DNA of 64,000 nt. Source: Myxococcales bacterium (GTDB lineage: Bacteria; Myxococcota_A; Polyangia; Palsa-1104). Under the pieces are notes generated by a model. It did not search any database. It had not been told where the DNA came from and saw only the letters and a program-made list of their open reading frames with translations. Each line of letters starts with the position of its first letter. Positions within the stretch are counted from its first letter, which is position 1. The translations under genes were made by a program, and so were the position numbers. The stretch lies in assembly GCA_003170275.1 (NCBI GenBank), contig PNAM01000072.1, forward strand, positions 15,777 to 79,776, written 5' to 3'. Of the stretch, positions 24,451 through 35,905 are shown piece by piece.

Positions 24451-25667
24451 CTGCTTGCCCTCCCTGAGGAGGGGCGAACATACGCCCGCGGACCGGTCTC
24501 GGGCAAGAGAAGCCCGCAAAAGAGCAGCACCCCGGAGAAGGCCGCCCACAGCGACAGCCCCGGGACCAGCGAGCCGGTGCGGTCGCGGAGCAGGCCCACC
24601 ACGATCGGCGAGAGCGAGCCGAACAGGTAGGCGAAGCTGAACATGGTGCCCATGATCAGGCTCACGTGCGCAGGCGTCACCCCGGGCAGCTCCATCGCGG
24701 TGGTGATCAGCGGCGAGGTGGCGATGAAGAACGACATGCCCAGCAGCACCGCTGAAATCAGAATGACTTCCGGCCGGTTGATGCTGAACATGCCGAACGC
24801 GGCGAAGCCCAGCACCAGCCCGGCGCCGATGATGAACGGCCGCCGCAACCCGATCCAGCGGGTGAGAAAGCCGCCGGCGACCGCCGCCGGGATGCCCACC
24901 AGGTTGAACAACCCGGTGTAGCGCGACGCCGCCGCCTTGCTCATGCCGAACGCTTCGACGTAGAACCTGGGCAGCCAGGTATTCAGCGCCAGGTAGAGCG
25001 CCAGCGGTGCGGTGAACGCGAGCGCGACGATCCAGGTCTCGCGCATCCGCCACACGTCGAGGTAGCGCACGGTCGAGACCTTCGCCGCCGGCCCGACCGG
25101 CAGGGCGTCGCGGTTCCGCCCGAAGACGGCCCACGCGACGGTCAGCGCGACCGACAGGCAGGCGTAGGCGAACAGCGTCTGGCGCCACCCGAGCCGCGCC
25201 GCCAACGGGACGGTCGTGAACAGCGTGACCGCGATGCCGGTGTTCACCGCCACGTTGTTGAGCGCGTTGACGATCGGCAGCTCGTTTTTGGGAAACCACT
25301 GCATCACCATCGGCCCGAGGAGCGTGACCACCACCGCGCCGCCGAACCCGAACACGAACCGGCTGAGCAGGAACATGCGGAAGCTCGACGCAAACGGCGA
25401 GAGCATCGAGAAGGTGATCAGCACCCCGCCGAAGAGGATGGTGCGCTTGATGCCGAAGCGGACCGCCAGCATCCCGGTGAGCAGCGGCGCGACCACCTTG
25501 GCCACCGACACCGAGGTGGTCATCATCCCGAGCTGCGCCATGCTGACGTGAAAAGCGCTCTGCAGATCGCCGAGGAGCGGCGTCACCGCGATCCACGACA
25601 GCCCAAAGGTAGCGTAGGTGAGAAACAGGATCGCTTCGACGACGAACCGATATCGACTGGTGCTCAC
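24390..25667 (-). CDS. MFS transporter (NarK/nitrate-sugar-phosphate type)
   Basis: A 425-residue major facilitator with about 12 hydrophobic segments from residue 10 to 395. The MFS signature between helices 2 and 3 is present as GMLAVRFGIKRTILFGG. The protein exports or imports a small solute; the substrate cannot be assigned, though the position beside purine genes and arginine biosynthesis is noted. Its C-terminal ~20 residues (polar, SGRASRWERR) overlap the VOC gene by 61 bases in another frame. The tail may therefore be a non-conserved read-through extension. Confidence 0.85.
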   Translation of the reverse strand: MSTSRYRFVVEAILFLTYATFGLSWIAVTPLLGDLQSAFHVSMAQLGMMTTSVSVAKVVAPLLTGMLAVRFGIKRTILFGGVLITFSMLSPFASSFRMFLLSRFVFGFGGAVVVTLLGPMVMQWFPKNELPIVNALNNVAVNTGIAVTLFTTVPLAARLGWRQTLFAYACLSVALTVAWAVFGRNRDALPVGPAAKVSTVRYLDVWRMRETWIVALAFTAPLALYLALNTWLPRFYVEAFGMSKAAASRYTGLFNLVGIPAAVAGGFLTRWIGLRRPFIIGAGLVLGFAAFGMFSINRPEVILISAVLLGMSFFIATSPLITTAMELPGVTPAHVSLIMGTMFSFAYLFGSLSPIVVGLLRDRTGSLVPGLSLWAAFSGVLLFCGLLLPETGPRAYVRPSSGRASRWERRTQSSTSNGGPATPVG

Positions 25668-25684
25668 ATCGGCGTTTTATGCTC

Positions 25685-25725
25685 TTGCATCAAATCCGTC
25701 AACTAAATTATGCAAACGCATCAAA
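25685..25725. promoter_or_regulatory. AT-rich operator-like repeats between MFS gene and argC
   Basis: An inverted repeat TTGCAT (25685-25690) / ATGCAA (25710-25715) with 19 bases between overlaps a direct repeat GCATCAAA (25687-25694 and 25718-25725, 31 bases apart, about three helical turns). This low-GC patch stands out in very GC-rich DNA and lies between divergent genes, so it may bind a regulator of either. Confidence 0.35.
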
Positions 25726-25739
25726 CAGCTTCCGCGATC

Positions 25740-25768
25740 TTGACGATCACCGTCGAGAAAGCTAGACG
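25740..25768 (+). promoter_or_regulatory. argC promoter, apparently leaderless
   Basis: TTGACG (25740-25745) is followed after exactly 17 bases by TAGACG (25763-25768), which ends 6 bases before the argC ATG at 25775. The same TTGACG-17-TAGAC arrangement is found at 30430-30458. Confidence 0.5.
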
Positions 25769-25774
25769 TTACCC

Positions 25775-26823
<1,049 letters not shown>

Positions 26824-26833
<10 letters not shown>

Positions 26834-27621
26834 CCACGCTGGTGGTCAAGCTGGGCGGCGAGGTGGTCGCCGGCTCCGGCCTGCCCGCGCTGGCCGCCGA
26901 TCTGCGCGCGCTCGCCGACGAAGGCCGGCGCGTGGTGGTCACGCACGGCGGCGGCCCGCAAGCGACCGCGCTCTCCAGACGCCTCGGCCTCGAGCCGCGC
27001 ATCATCGGCGGCCGCCGCGTCACCGACGACGCCACGCTCGACGTGATGAAGATGGTGATCGCCGGCCAGGTCAACGTCGACCTGTGCGCCCGGCTGCGCG
27101 CCGCCGGATGCCGCCCGCTCGGATTGCACGACGTGGTCCGCGCCGTGCGCCGCCCGCCCAAGGTGATCTCGGGCGGAGGCCCGGAACCGATCGACCTCGG
27201 CCACGTCGGCGATCCGGTCGGCTTCGATCTGCCGCTGCTCGAGCGCGTGCTCGGCAGCGGCTACCTGCCGGTGGTCGCCTGCCTCGGCCACTCCGACGCC
27301 GGCGAGACGTTCAACATCAACGCCGACATCGTCGCCAACCAACTGGCCGGCGCCCTGCGCGCCGACGCGCTGGTGCTGGTCACCGGCGCGCCAGGCGTGT
27401 TGCGCGACTTGCAGGATCCGGCCAGCCGCATCCCCCGCCTCACCGTCGACGAAGGGCGGCGCGCGATCGCCGACGGCACGGTCTCGGGCGGCATGATCCC
27501 CAAGCTCGAAGAATCGTTCGCCGCGCTCGGCCTGGGCGCGCGCGCGATCTACATCGTCGCCGGCGAGCTGGCCCGCGCGATCCGCGAGCCCGGCGCGGTC
27601 GGCACCGTGCTGGTGCCCTGA
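26824..27621 (+). CDS. argB: acetylglutamate kinase
   Basis: A 265-residue amino-acid kinase that phosphorylates N-acetylglutamate, the step before ArgC. VVKLGGEVV (residues 7-15) and THGGGPQAT bind ATP and substrate, FNINADIVANQ is the family signature, and SGGMIPKLE carries the nucleotide-site Lys. The only plausible start is a TTG at 26824, within the last codons of argC. This unusual codon together with the 10-base overlap suggests coupled, reduced translation. No extended N-terminal helix typical of arginine-inhibited hexameric forms is seen, so feedback control is unclear. Confidence 0.95.
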
Positions 27622-27624
27622 CCG

Positions 27625-28104
27625 CTACTGCTGCTTCGCGCCGGTGATCACGTACTCGATGAGCGCCAGGCCACCGTCGGGCGTCGGCAGCACGCCCCCG
27701 TCGGCGTCGCGCAGCGCGAAGTTGGTCGGTTGGAAGTGCAGGTTGAGCGTCACCGTCGATCCATCGGGCACGATGGTGCCGTCGGCGCTGGCGAAGCCGT
27801 CGAGCTGCCCGGTCGAGTGATCGATGTGCACCGGTTGGCTCTCGACCTTGATGTTCATGCCGTCGAGCGTGCCGCGCAGCCCGTCGGGGTTGATGCCCAT
27901 CGCGTCGGTGGTGATGCCGGCGACGAAGGTGAACAGCAGCGTGCCGCCCGCGCCGTTCGAGATGCTCATGATGTCCGGGTCCATCTTGCCGCCCGACGCG
28001 ATGCTCACCGTGTAGGCGCCGATCACGCCCTTGAGGGCGCCGGAGTCGTTGTTGCACCCGCCGACGAACAATCCAAAAACCAACAAGGCCTTAAGACTTC
28101 TCAT
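27625..28104 (-). CDS. small lipoprotein, unknown function
   Basis: A 159-residue lipoprotein. The start at 28104 was chosen since MRSLKALLVFGLFVGGC is a complete signal with lipobox; an upstream ATG would add 12 residues. The mature part is beta-rich (AYTVSIASGGKM, VTLNLHFQPTNFALRD), ends ALIEYVITGAKQQ, and has no Cys beyond the lipidated one. No family is recognised. It diverges from the response-regulator gene with a 23-base spacer carrying overlapping -10 boxes. Confidence 0.65.
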   Translation of the reverse strand: MRSLKALLVFGLFVGGCNNDSGALKGVIGAYTVSIASGGKMDPDIMSISNGAGGTLLFTFVAGITTDAMGINPDGLRGTLDGMNIKVESQPVHIDHSTGQLDGFASADGTIVPDGSTVTLNLHFQPTNFALRDADGGVLPTPDGGLALIEYVITGAKQQ

Positions 28105-28110
28105 GCCCAC

Positions 28111-28120
28111 ATGATATTCT
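28111..28120. promoter_or_regulatory. overlapping divergent leaderless promoters
   Basis: On the plus strand TATTCT (28115-28120) is 7 bases before the ATG at 28128, with TTAAGA 18 bases upstream. On the minus strand TATCAT (28116-28111) is 6 bases before the ATG at 28104, with TTGCAC at 28140-28135 and an 18-base spacer. Both genes would be leaderless. Confidence 0.5.
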
Positions 28121-28127
28121 CGCCGCG

Positions 28128-29024
28128 ATGCGCCGTGCAACCCTGCTCGTCGCCGACCGGAATCCGCGCTTCCTGGAGAAAACGGGCGAGATCCTGGCCG
28201 AGGCAGGCCACACGATGGTTTCGGCCACCGATGGCCAGACCGCGCGCGTCAGATTGTCCAAGGAGCTCGACGGGATGCTGGTGCATGCCGCCCTCCCCGG
28301 CCTGTCCGGGTTCGCCCTTTGCCGCCTGGCCAAGGAGCGCGATCCCACCCTGCCCGTGGTGATCATGTTCTCGGCTGAAGATGAGCGCGGCGAGGTCGAG
28401 GCGCGTCGAGCCGGGGCCGATAATTGGCTGGTGCGCCCGCTCAAGCGGCTCGAGCTGCTGTACGTAGTGCGCGACCTGGTCTCCATGCGCGCCACGCTGG
28501 TGCGCGCGCAGCGCAACCTGGAAGAGCGCGATCAAGCGCAGCGGGACGCGCAGGTCGCCGGTGCGCCGGCCGACTCGCGGCTGGTGCAGTTCGAGCTCTT
28601 CAAGCGGCTGCTCGGCATCGAGCTCAAGCGCTCGCAGCGCTACGGCTTCCCGCTCTCGATGCTGCTCGCGTCGCTGGACAGCGCACCGACGGCGGGCGAC
28701 CGCGACATCCTGGCTGCCGCCGCGCGCTCCGCGATCCGCGACATCGACATCCCGGTCGCGTTCGGCGAATCGGACGTGCTGGTGGTCATGCCGCACACCG
28801 ACCTCGAGGGCGCACGCCTGGTGGCCGAGCGCATCCGCAAGCGAGTGCGCACCGCCTCCAACAGCCGCCCCAACTCGCGCGGCCAGGCCAACATGACCGC
28901 CTCGATCGGCGTGGTGACCGCGGCGGGCGGCGAGCGCCTCACCTTCGCCACCCTGCTCGCGCAAGCCACCCGTGCGCAGAAATCCGCCAGCCGCGCCGGC
29001 GGCGACCGTATCGTGATCGCCTAG
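28128..29024 (+). CDS. degenerate receiver-GGDEF protein
   Basis: A 298-residue two-domain signalling protein. Residues 5-120 form a receiver fold, but the phosphoacceptor Asp is replaced by H53 (LVHAALPG), the acidic pair is D10-R11, and the conserved Lys is Arg (LVRPLKR). Residues 150-298 form a GGDEF-like domain whose signature reads GESDV (213-217), so cyclase activity is unlikely. Together these point to a non-enzymatic scaffold or c-di-GMP/partner-binding protein. Pseudo-receivers of this kind are common in Myxococcota motility and development circuits. Confidence 0.85.
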   Translation: MRRATLLVADRNPRFLEKTGEILAEAGHTMVSATDGQTARVRLSKELDGMLVHAALPGLSGFALCRLAKERDPTLPVVIMFSAEDERGEVEARRAGADNWLVRPLKRLELLYVVRDLVSMRATLVRAQRNLEERDQAQRDAQVAGAPADSRLVQFELFKRLLGIELKRSQRYGFPLSMLLASLDSAPTAGDRDILAAAARSAIRDIDIPVAFGESDVLVVMPHTDLEGARLVAERIRKRVRTASNSRPNSRGQANMTASIGVVTAAGGERLTFATLLAQATRAQKSASRAGGDRIVIA

Positions 29025-29034
29025 CGCGCGCCGG

Positions 29035-30318
29035 CTATTCGCGTTCGCACAGCGCGGGGTGCACGACGCTGCAGGCCTGGTCGGCCCAGCCGTCGGAGCG
29101 CACCCGCACGCACGCGGCGCCGCCCTGGTTGGGCTCACCGGCGACGAAGCCGTGATAGGTGCGCGCGTTGAACCCGCGGCCGGGCGCCTGCCAGCTCCAG
29201 TCGTTGCCGTTGCCGGCGCGCAACGCGATCCAGCTGTCGGTAGTGATCGCCTGGATCGCCGCCTCGGTCTCGGCGATTCCGCCGAGCGTCGCCAGGTGAG
29301 TTCCGGCCGGGCACGCGGTCATCGCCTGATCGAACGTTCCCGTCGCTGCGGTCGGGAAATAGCAGTGCCCGTTCACCGGCGAGACCACCCCGCCCGCCTC
29401 GGGGCACGCCCGCCGCGTCTGGCAGGTGGCGGTGCACGACGGACCCGGCGGATCGCAGCCTTCGCCCGGCTCGACGATCCCGTTGCCGCAGCTCAGCTCG
29501 CACACGAACCCGCCGGTCACCGACGGTGACGCCGCCAAGAGCCCCGACGCCGGCCAGCCGCACGCCACGTCGTCCCAGCCGCTCGCCGGATCCAGACGCA
29601 CGCACTCTTCGACGCCGCCCTGGTTGTCCGGGTCGCCCGCCGCAAAGCCGGTGTAGCCGATCGGCTCGCCGGTCACCCACGCAAAGTTGCCCATCCCCGG
29701 CGTCGCCGACTGCAGCCCGATCCAACGCGGCGCGCCGGCGCCGACCGCCTTGGCGATCGCGTCTTCGCCCGCCGAGCCGATGCTGGCGAGCGTCCCGCCG
29801 GCGGTCTCGCACTGTCGCTCCGCCGTCGCCCAGCTCACCGGCCCGGGCCACACCACGTAGCAGTGGCCCGTCGACGGATCGAGCTGCGCCGCCGAGCTGC
29901 CGCCGAGCCCGCCGCAGCTCGCGCGTTTGCGGCACTGCGAGGTGCAGCCCGCCGCCTGGGCCGCCAGGTCGCTGTTCGCCGCGCCGTCGTCGCACGCCTC
30001 GCCCGCCTGCACCACGCCGTCACCGCACGAGAGCGGCACCAGCAGATCGGGCGCCGCCACCGTCGACGAGTCCCCCGGATCCGACACCCCGAAATCGAGC
30101 GGCTCGCCGTCTCCCAGGCACCGCCCATGCGCCGTGCACGCCTGCCCGCCGGCGCATTCCCCGTCGCTGAAGCAGCCCGTGCGGCACTCGCCCGCCTCGC
30201 ACGACTGGTGCAGCGGGCACTCGGCGTCCACGGCGCACGCCGCCAAGGGAGCGCCGCCGCACGAGCCCACGGCCGCTCCTAGAGCGAGCGCAACGACCGC
30301 CGAGCAGGCTCCCCTCAT
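29035..30318 (-). CDS. surface lipoprotein with two C-type lectin-like domains
   Basis: A 427-residue secreted protein with a signal ending near VGSC (probable lipobox). A Cys-rich region (CAVDAECPLHQSCEAGEC, then CFSDGECAGGQAC) and a CGDGVVQAGEACDDG repeat of the myxobacterial Cys-rich type precede two C-type lectin domains. The first has CYVVWPGPVSWATAERQCE, WIGLQ and WDDVACG; the second has GHCYFPTA, WIALR and WADQACS. A second CGNGIVEPGEGCDPPG repeat sits between them. It is probably exported and anchored on the cell surface, with a role in sugar or protein binding. Confidence 0.78.
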   Translation of the reverse strand: MRGACSAVVALALGAAVGSCGGAPLAACAVDAECPLHQSCEAGECRTGCFSDGECAGGQACTAHGRCLGDGEPLDFGVSDPGDSSTVAAPDLLVPLSCGDGVVQAGEACDDGAANSDLAAQAAGCTSQCRKRASCGGLGGSSAAQLDPSTGHCYVVWPGPVSWATAERQCETAGGTLASIGSAGEDAIAKAVGAGAPRWIGLQSATPGMGNFAWVTGEPIGYTGFAAGDPDNQGGVEECVRLDPASGWDDVACGWPASGLLAASPSVTGGFVCELSCGNGIVEPGEGCDPPGPSCTATCQTRRACPEAGGVVSPVNGHCYFPTAATGTFDQAMTACPAGTHLATLGGIAETEAAIQAITTDSWIALRAGNGNDWSWQAPGRGFNARTYHGFVAGEPNQGGAACVRVRSDGWADQACSVVHPALCERE

Positions 30319-30429
30319 CGTTGGTCACGATGGTCGCTTTCTCGACACTTATCAACGGGATCCAAAACCTGTTCGCCCCCTTTCAGACGCCAATCGACCT
30401 GACCAGGGGGTCGCCCCCCGTAACCCCGT

Positions 30430-30458
30430 TTGACGCTCGGATGAACGCCTCCTAGACT
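30430..30458 (+). promoter_or_regulatory. promoter of the S55 peptidase gene, apparently leaderless
   Basis: TTGACG (30430-30435), a 17-base spacer and TAGACT (30453-30458) end 8 bases before the ATG at 30467. The geometry nearly copies the argC promoter and supports the chosen start. Confidence 0.55.
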
Positions 30459-30466
30459 TGAGGTTC

Positions 30467-32362
<1,896 letters not shown>

Positions 32363-32370
32363 ACCCACCC

Positions 32371-32376
32371 GAGGGG
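32371..32376 (+). promoter_or_regulatory. ribosome binding site deciding a TTG start
   Basis: GAGGGG lies 6 bases before the TTG at 32383. No ATG or GTG lies near the start of the signal peptide in this frame, so this site fixes the start. Confidence 0.6.
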
Positions 32377-32382
32377 ATTGCC

Positions 32383-34467
32383 TTGCGAAAAGTATTGTTC
32401 CTGCTGTTGCTGTCGACGAGCGCCCACGCCGTCACCACCCACACCTGGCGGCTCACCAACTACAAGGACTTCGAGGACGGTGAGGCCACCGGCGTCCTGA
32501 TCTCGTCGCTGGGTGAGGTGTCGAGCGGCTTCGGCGCCACCCGCATCGAGATCGGCGAGTCGGTGGTCTATTCGTCGGTGAGCGCGCCCGACGGCACGGT
32601 GTACCTCGGTACCGGCGATCAGGGCACCGTCTACGCCTACAAGGGCGGCAAGGTGAAGAAGCTCGCCAAGCTCGACGGCGTGCTGGTCACCACGCTCGCG
32701 ATCGGCCCCTCGGGCACCGTGTTCGCCGGCGTCATGCCGGGCGGACGCGTGTTCTCCATCAATAAGGACGGCCGCTCCAAGGAGGTCGTCAAGCTCGACG
32801 CCGAGCACGTGTGGGCGCTGGCCTACGACGAAGGCAAGCAGACGCTCTACGCCGCCACTGGACCGGCAGGCAAGCTGTTCGCGATCGACACCAAGGGGCT
32901 CGACCGCACCTCGGTCGGCAACCGCGCGCGGCTGTTGTACGACACCGGCGAGAAGCATCTCTTGTCGCTGGTGCGCGGCGACGACGGCGCGCTGTACGCC
33001 GGCTCGGCCGACCAGGCGATCCTGTTCAAGATCACCCCCGAGGGCGCGGGCGCCAAGCTGCAGGCGCTGCACGATTTCGAAGGCGAGGAGGTGCGGGCGA
33101 TCGCGCGCCGCGGCCAGACGCTGTACGTGGCGGTCAACGAGTTCCAGAAGTCGAGCGGCATCACGCCGCCGCCGGCCTCCGCGCCGCGCGGCACCAAGAT
33201 CGTGCTGCCGACCGGACCCGGCTCGTCGGTGGCCGTGCCGCCGGCCGTCCCCGGACGCGATCGCAAGGGCAAGGGCGCGGTCTATCGCGTCGAGCCCGAC
33301 GGGCGCGTCGAGCAGCTGCACGCGCTCGCCGACGGCTACTTCACCGCGCTGCACGTCGACGGCGAAGGCAACGTCTACGCCGCAGCGGGCGCCAATGGGC
33401 GCGTGTACCTGATCAAGCCCGACCGCACCGTGATCACCGCGTTCGATCTGCCCGAGCGGCAGGTGCTCACGCTCGCCTTCGACGGCGCGGAGAAGGTGCT
33501 CGGCACCGGCGACGCGGGCGCGGTCTACAAGGTGTCGAACGATCCGCCCAAGGACGCCAACTACCTGACCAAGGTGCTCGACGCGCAGTTTCAGTCGCGC
33601 TGGGGCAACCTGCACTGGGCCGGCGCGGGCGCGCTGACACTGCAGACCCGCTCAGGCAACACCTCCAAGCCCGACAAGACCTGGTCAGGATGGCAGGGGC
33701 TGCCCAAAGTGGAGAAGCAGCCGGACGGCGCGGTGGGCCGCATCGTCTCGCCCGACGCGCGCTACCTGCAGATCCGGGTCGGCTTCGGCGGCGCCAAGAC
33801 GGTGCTGCGCGACGTGACCGTCTACTACCAGCCGCAGAACCAGCGCCAGCGGGTCACCGAGATCACCGTGGGCGACGAGCCCGGCGCGAAGAAACCGTCG
33901 GCCGCCGCGCGCTCCAAGCCGCGCTCGCCGATCGTCAAGCTCAAGTGGAAGGTCGAGAACCCCGACGACGACGAGCTGATCTACCGCCTCTACTTCCGCG
34001 AGGAGAACGAGGCCAACTGGAAGCCGCTCGGCGGGCCCGAGCCGATCACGCGCACCGAGTACGAGTGGAACACCGAGTCGATCCCCGACGGCAACTACGT
34101 GCTCAAGGCGGTCGCTTCCGACGAGCGCTCCAACCCGAAGGAGGACGCGCTCGAGTCCTCGCTGACCTCGTCGCCGTTCCTGGTCGACAACCGCAAGCCC
34201 GAGCTTTCGGATCTCAAGGTGACCTACCCGTATGCGTCGGGCCGCGCGCGCGACAGCTTCTCGGCGATCTCCGAGCTCGCCTATTCGATCGATGGCGGCG
34301 ACTGGCAGCCGTTCGCGCCGCGCGACGGCATCTTCGACGACCCGGTCGAGGACTTCACGGTCAAGCTGCCCAGCGGGCTGTCGAGCGGCGCCCATTCGCT
34401 GGCGGTGCGTGCCGTCGACGCGGCAGACAATGTCGGCGCCGTGCAGACCACCTTCCGGATTAAGTGA
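32383..34467 (+). CDS. secreted beta-propeller protein with C-terminal beta-sandwich domains
   Basis: A 694-residue exported protein starting at a TTG with a good ribosome site. The signal peptide (KVLFLLLLSTSAHA) is followed by at least six propeller blades, such as GTVYLGTGDQGTVYAYKGGK, GTVFAGVMPGGRVFSINKDG and GNVYAAAGANGRVYLIKPD. From about residue 490 there are Ig/fibronectin-like sandwiches (KLKWKVENPDDDELIYRLYF; LVDNRKPEL). It is cotranscribed with the S55 peptidase gene 20 bases upstream and may be its partner or substrate (inference). No enzyme motif is seen. Confidence 0.72.
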   Translation: MRKVLFLLLLSTSAHAVTTHTWRLTNYKDFEDGEATGVLISSLGEVSSGFGATRIEIGESVVYSSVSAPDGTVYLGTGDQGTVYAYKGGKVKKLAKLDGVLVTTLAIGPSGTVFAGVMPGGRVFSINKDGRSKEVVKLDAEHVWALAYDEGKQTLYAATGPAGKLFAIDTKGLDRTSVGNRARLLYDTGEKHLLSLVRGDDGALYAGSADQAILFKITPEGAGAKLQALHDFEGEEVRAIARRGQTLYVAVNEFQKSSGITPPPASAPRGTKIVLPTGPGSSVAVPPAVPGRDRKGKGAVYRVEPDGRVEQLHALADGYFTALHVDGEGNVYAAAGANGRVYLIKPDRTVITAFDLPERQVLTLAFDGAEKVLGTGDAGAVYKVSNDPPKDANYLTKVLDAQFQSRWGNLHWAGAGALTLQTRSGNTSKPDKTWSGWQGLPKVEKQPDGAVGRIVSPDARYLQIRVGFGGAKTVLRDVTVYYQPQNQRQRVTEITVGDEPGAKKPSAAARSKPRSPIVKLKWKVENPDDDELIYRLYFREENEANWKPLGGPEPITRTEYEWNTESIPDGNYVLKAVASDERSNPKEDALESSLTSSPFLVDNRKPELSDLKVTYPYASGRARDSFSAISELAYSIDGGDWQPFAPRDGIFDDPVEDFTVKLPSGLSSGAHSLAVRAVDAADNVGAVQTTFRIK

Positions 34468-34547
34468 CGACGGAAGTTTGCACCTAGGTGTAGTACCTGG
34501 GCGTACATTTAGATTTACATGTGATTTTGGGCACTTGACAAGCCTTT

Positions 34548-34592
34548 CCAACGGGCGCAGCGTGCGCACAACTTAGCTACCCGTTGGAGGGG
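34548..34592 (+). promoter_or_regulatory. leader stem-loop touching the ribosome binding site
   Basis: CCAACGGG (34548-34555) and CCCGTTGG (34580-34587) form a perfect 8-base inverted repeat enclosing a second hairpin, GCGCA-GCG-TGCGC (34555-34567). The outer 3' arm overlaps the first bases of the Shine-Dalgarno GGAGGGG (34586-34592) of the gene at 34599, so folding could limit translation. TTGACA at 34535-34540 just upstream has no clear -10 partner. Confidence 0.45.
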
Positions 34593-34598
34593 TGAACC

Positions 34599-34997
34599 AT
34601 GAGCGCTGAAGCATTGAATCCGGGCGATCTGTCGGGCAGCCACGTGAAGATCGGAGCCTCGTCGCACATGGGCCGCAACATCGGCTTCGTGGCCGGCGCG
34701 GCCCTTCTGGGCGGGGCCATCTTCGGCTTCTATCGCTACTCGATGCAGAAGGACAACGTCGAGCTGGGCACGCTCGAAGCCTTCCGCTCCGCCTACGCGC
34801 AGAAGTGCGAAGCGCCGGCGTGGAAGAACGAGATCTCGCCGATGCTGCGCGACACCTACCTGAACTCGAGCGACCTGCGCGCCACCGTCGACACCCAGCT
34901 CACCAAGCTGAACGCCGGCGGCACCTGCGACGAGGTCATGAAGGCGCTCAAGGCGGCGTCCTTCCCGATGCCCGCCGCGTCCGCCGCGGCCCCGTAG
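34599..34997 (+). CDS. small single-pass membrane protein, unknown function
   Basis: A 132-residue protein with one hydrophobic segment (IGFVAGAALLGGAIFGFY, about residues 28-45) flanked by polar regions. This suggests a single transmembrane helix with a ~85-residue soluble C-terminal domain containing two Cys (KCEAPAW, GGTCDEV). No family is recognised. A strong GGAGGGG ribosome site lies 6 bases before the ATG, partly within a stable leader stem-loop. It converges on metF. Confidence 0.65.
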   Translation: MSAEALNPGDLSGSHVKIGASSHMGRNIGFVAGAALLGGAIFGFYRYSMQKDNVELGTLEAFRSAYAQKCEAPAWKNEISPMLRDTYLNSSDLRATVDTQLTKLNAGGTCDEVMKALKAASFPMPAASAAAP

Positions 34998-35016
34998 TCG
35001 CGCTTCGCCTTCAGGC

Positions 35017-35886
35017 TCACACCTGCAGCGCCGTCACGATCATCCGCGACGCGCGCGAACGATTCAACGTGTAGAAGTGGATGCCCGGCACGCCGGCCTG
35101 GAGGAGGTCGACGCACTGCACCGTCGCGTGCGCGACGCCCAGCTGCAACACCGCCTCGGGATCGTCCTTGCGCCGCGCCAGCGCGAGCTCCAGCCGCTTG
35201 GGAATGGTGGCGCCGCACATGGTGGTGATGCGATCGATCTGCGCTGCGTTGGTGATCGGCATGATGCCGGGCACGATCGGACAGGTGATGCCGGCCGCGC
35301 GCGCCCGCTCGACGTAGTGGAAGTAGAATGCGTTGTCGAAGAACAGCTGGGTGATCAGGAACTCGGCGCCCGACTGCACCTTCTGGCGCGTGTGCGCGAG
35401 ATCGAGCTCGCGCGTGTCCGACTCGAGATGCCCCTCCGGGTAACACGCGCCGCCGATGCAGAACGGCAACCCGAGCTCGCGGATGTACGCGGCCAGCTCC
35501 GAGCCGTGCGAGAAGCCGTCGGGCGCGACCTGGAAGGTCGGGTTGTCCTTGGGCGGATCGCCGCGCAGCGCGAGCACGTTCTCCATCCCGGCGTCGCGCA
35601 GCCGCTCGAGGATCTCGCGCAGCTCGGCGCGGCTGTGGCCGACGCAGGTCAGGTGCGCCATCGACTCGATGCCGGTCTCGCGCTTGATCGCGCTGACCAG
35701 CTCGAGCGTGCGCTGCCTCGACGAGCCGCCGGCGCCGTAGGTCACCGAGACGAAGCCGGGCTTGAGCTCGACGAGCTCCTTGAGGGTCGCGAACAGCGAC
35801 GTCACGCCTTCGTCGGTCTTGGGCGGAAAGAACTCGAAGGAGAAACAGGGAGCGCCACCACTGGTGAGCCGATCTACGATGCGCAT
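35017..35886 (-). CDS. metF: 5,10-methylenetetrahydrofolate reductase
   Basis: A 289-residue flavin-dependent MetF that reduces methylene-THF to methyl-THF for methionine synthesis. CFSFEFFPPKT carries the catalytic Glu; VTYGAGGSSR, HLTCVGHSR, LALRGDPPK, QLFFDN and PGIMPITN are family motifs. The length matches bacterial MetF. A terminator-like hairpin with a U-run lies 20-80 bases upstream of its start on the same strand, inside the predicted leader, so expression is probably controlled by premature termination. Confidence 0.95.
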   Translation of the reverse strand: MRIVDRLTSGGAPCFSFEFFPPKTDEGVTSLFATLKELVELKPGFVSVTYGAGGSSRQRTLELVSAIKRETGIESMAHLTCVGHSRAELREILERLRDAGMENVLALRGDPPKDNPTFQVAPDGFSHGSELAAYIRELGLPFCIGGACYPEGHLESDTRELDLAHTRQKVQSGAEFLITQLFFDNAFYFHYVERARAAGITCPIVPGIMPITNAAQIDRITTMCGATIPKRLELALARRKDDPEAVLQLGVAHATVQCVDLLQAGVPGIHFYTLNRSRASRMIVTALQV

Positions 35887-35905
35887 GGCCAGAGGAGGCT
35901 ACACC

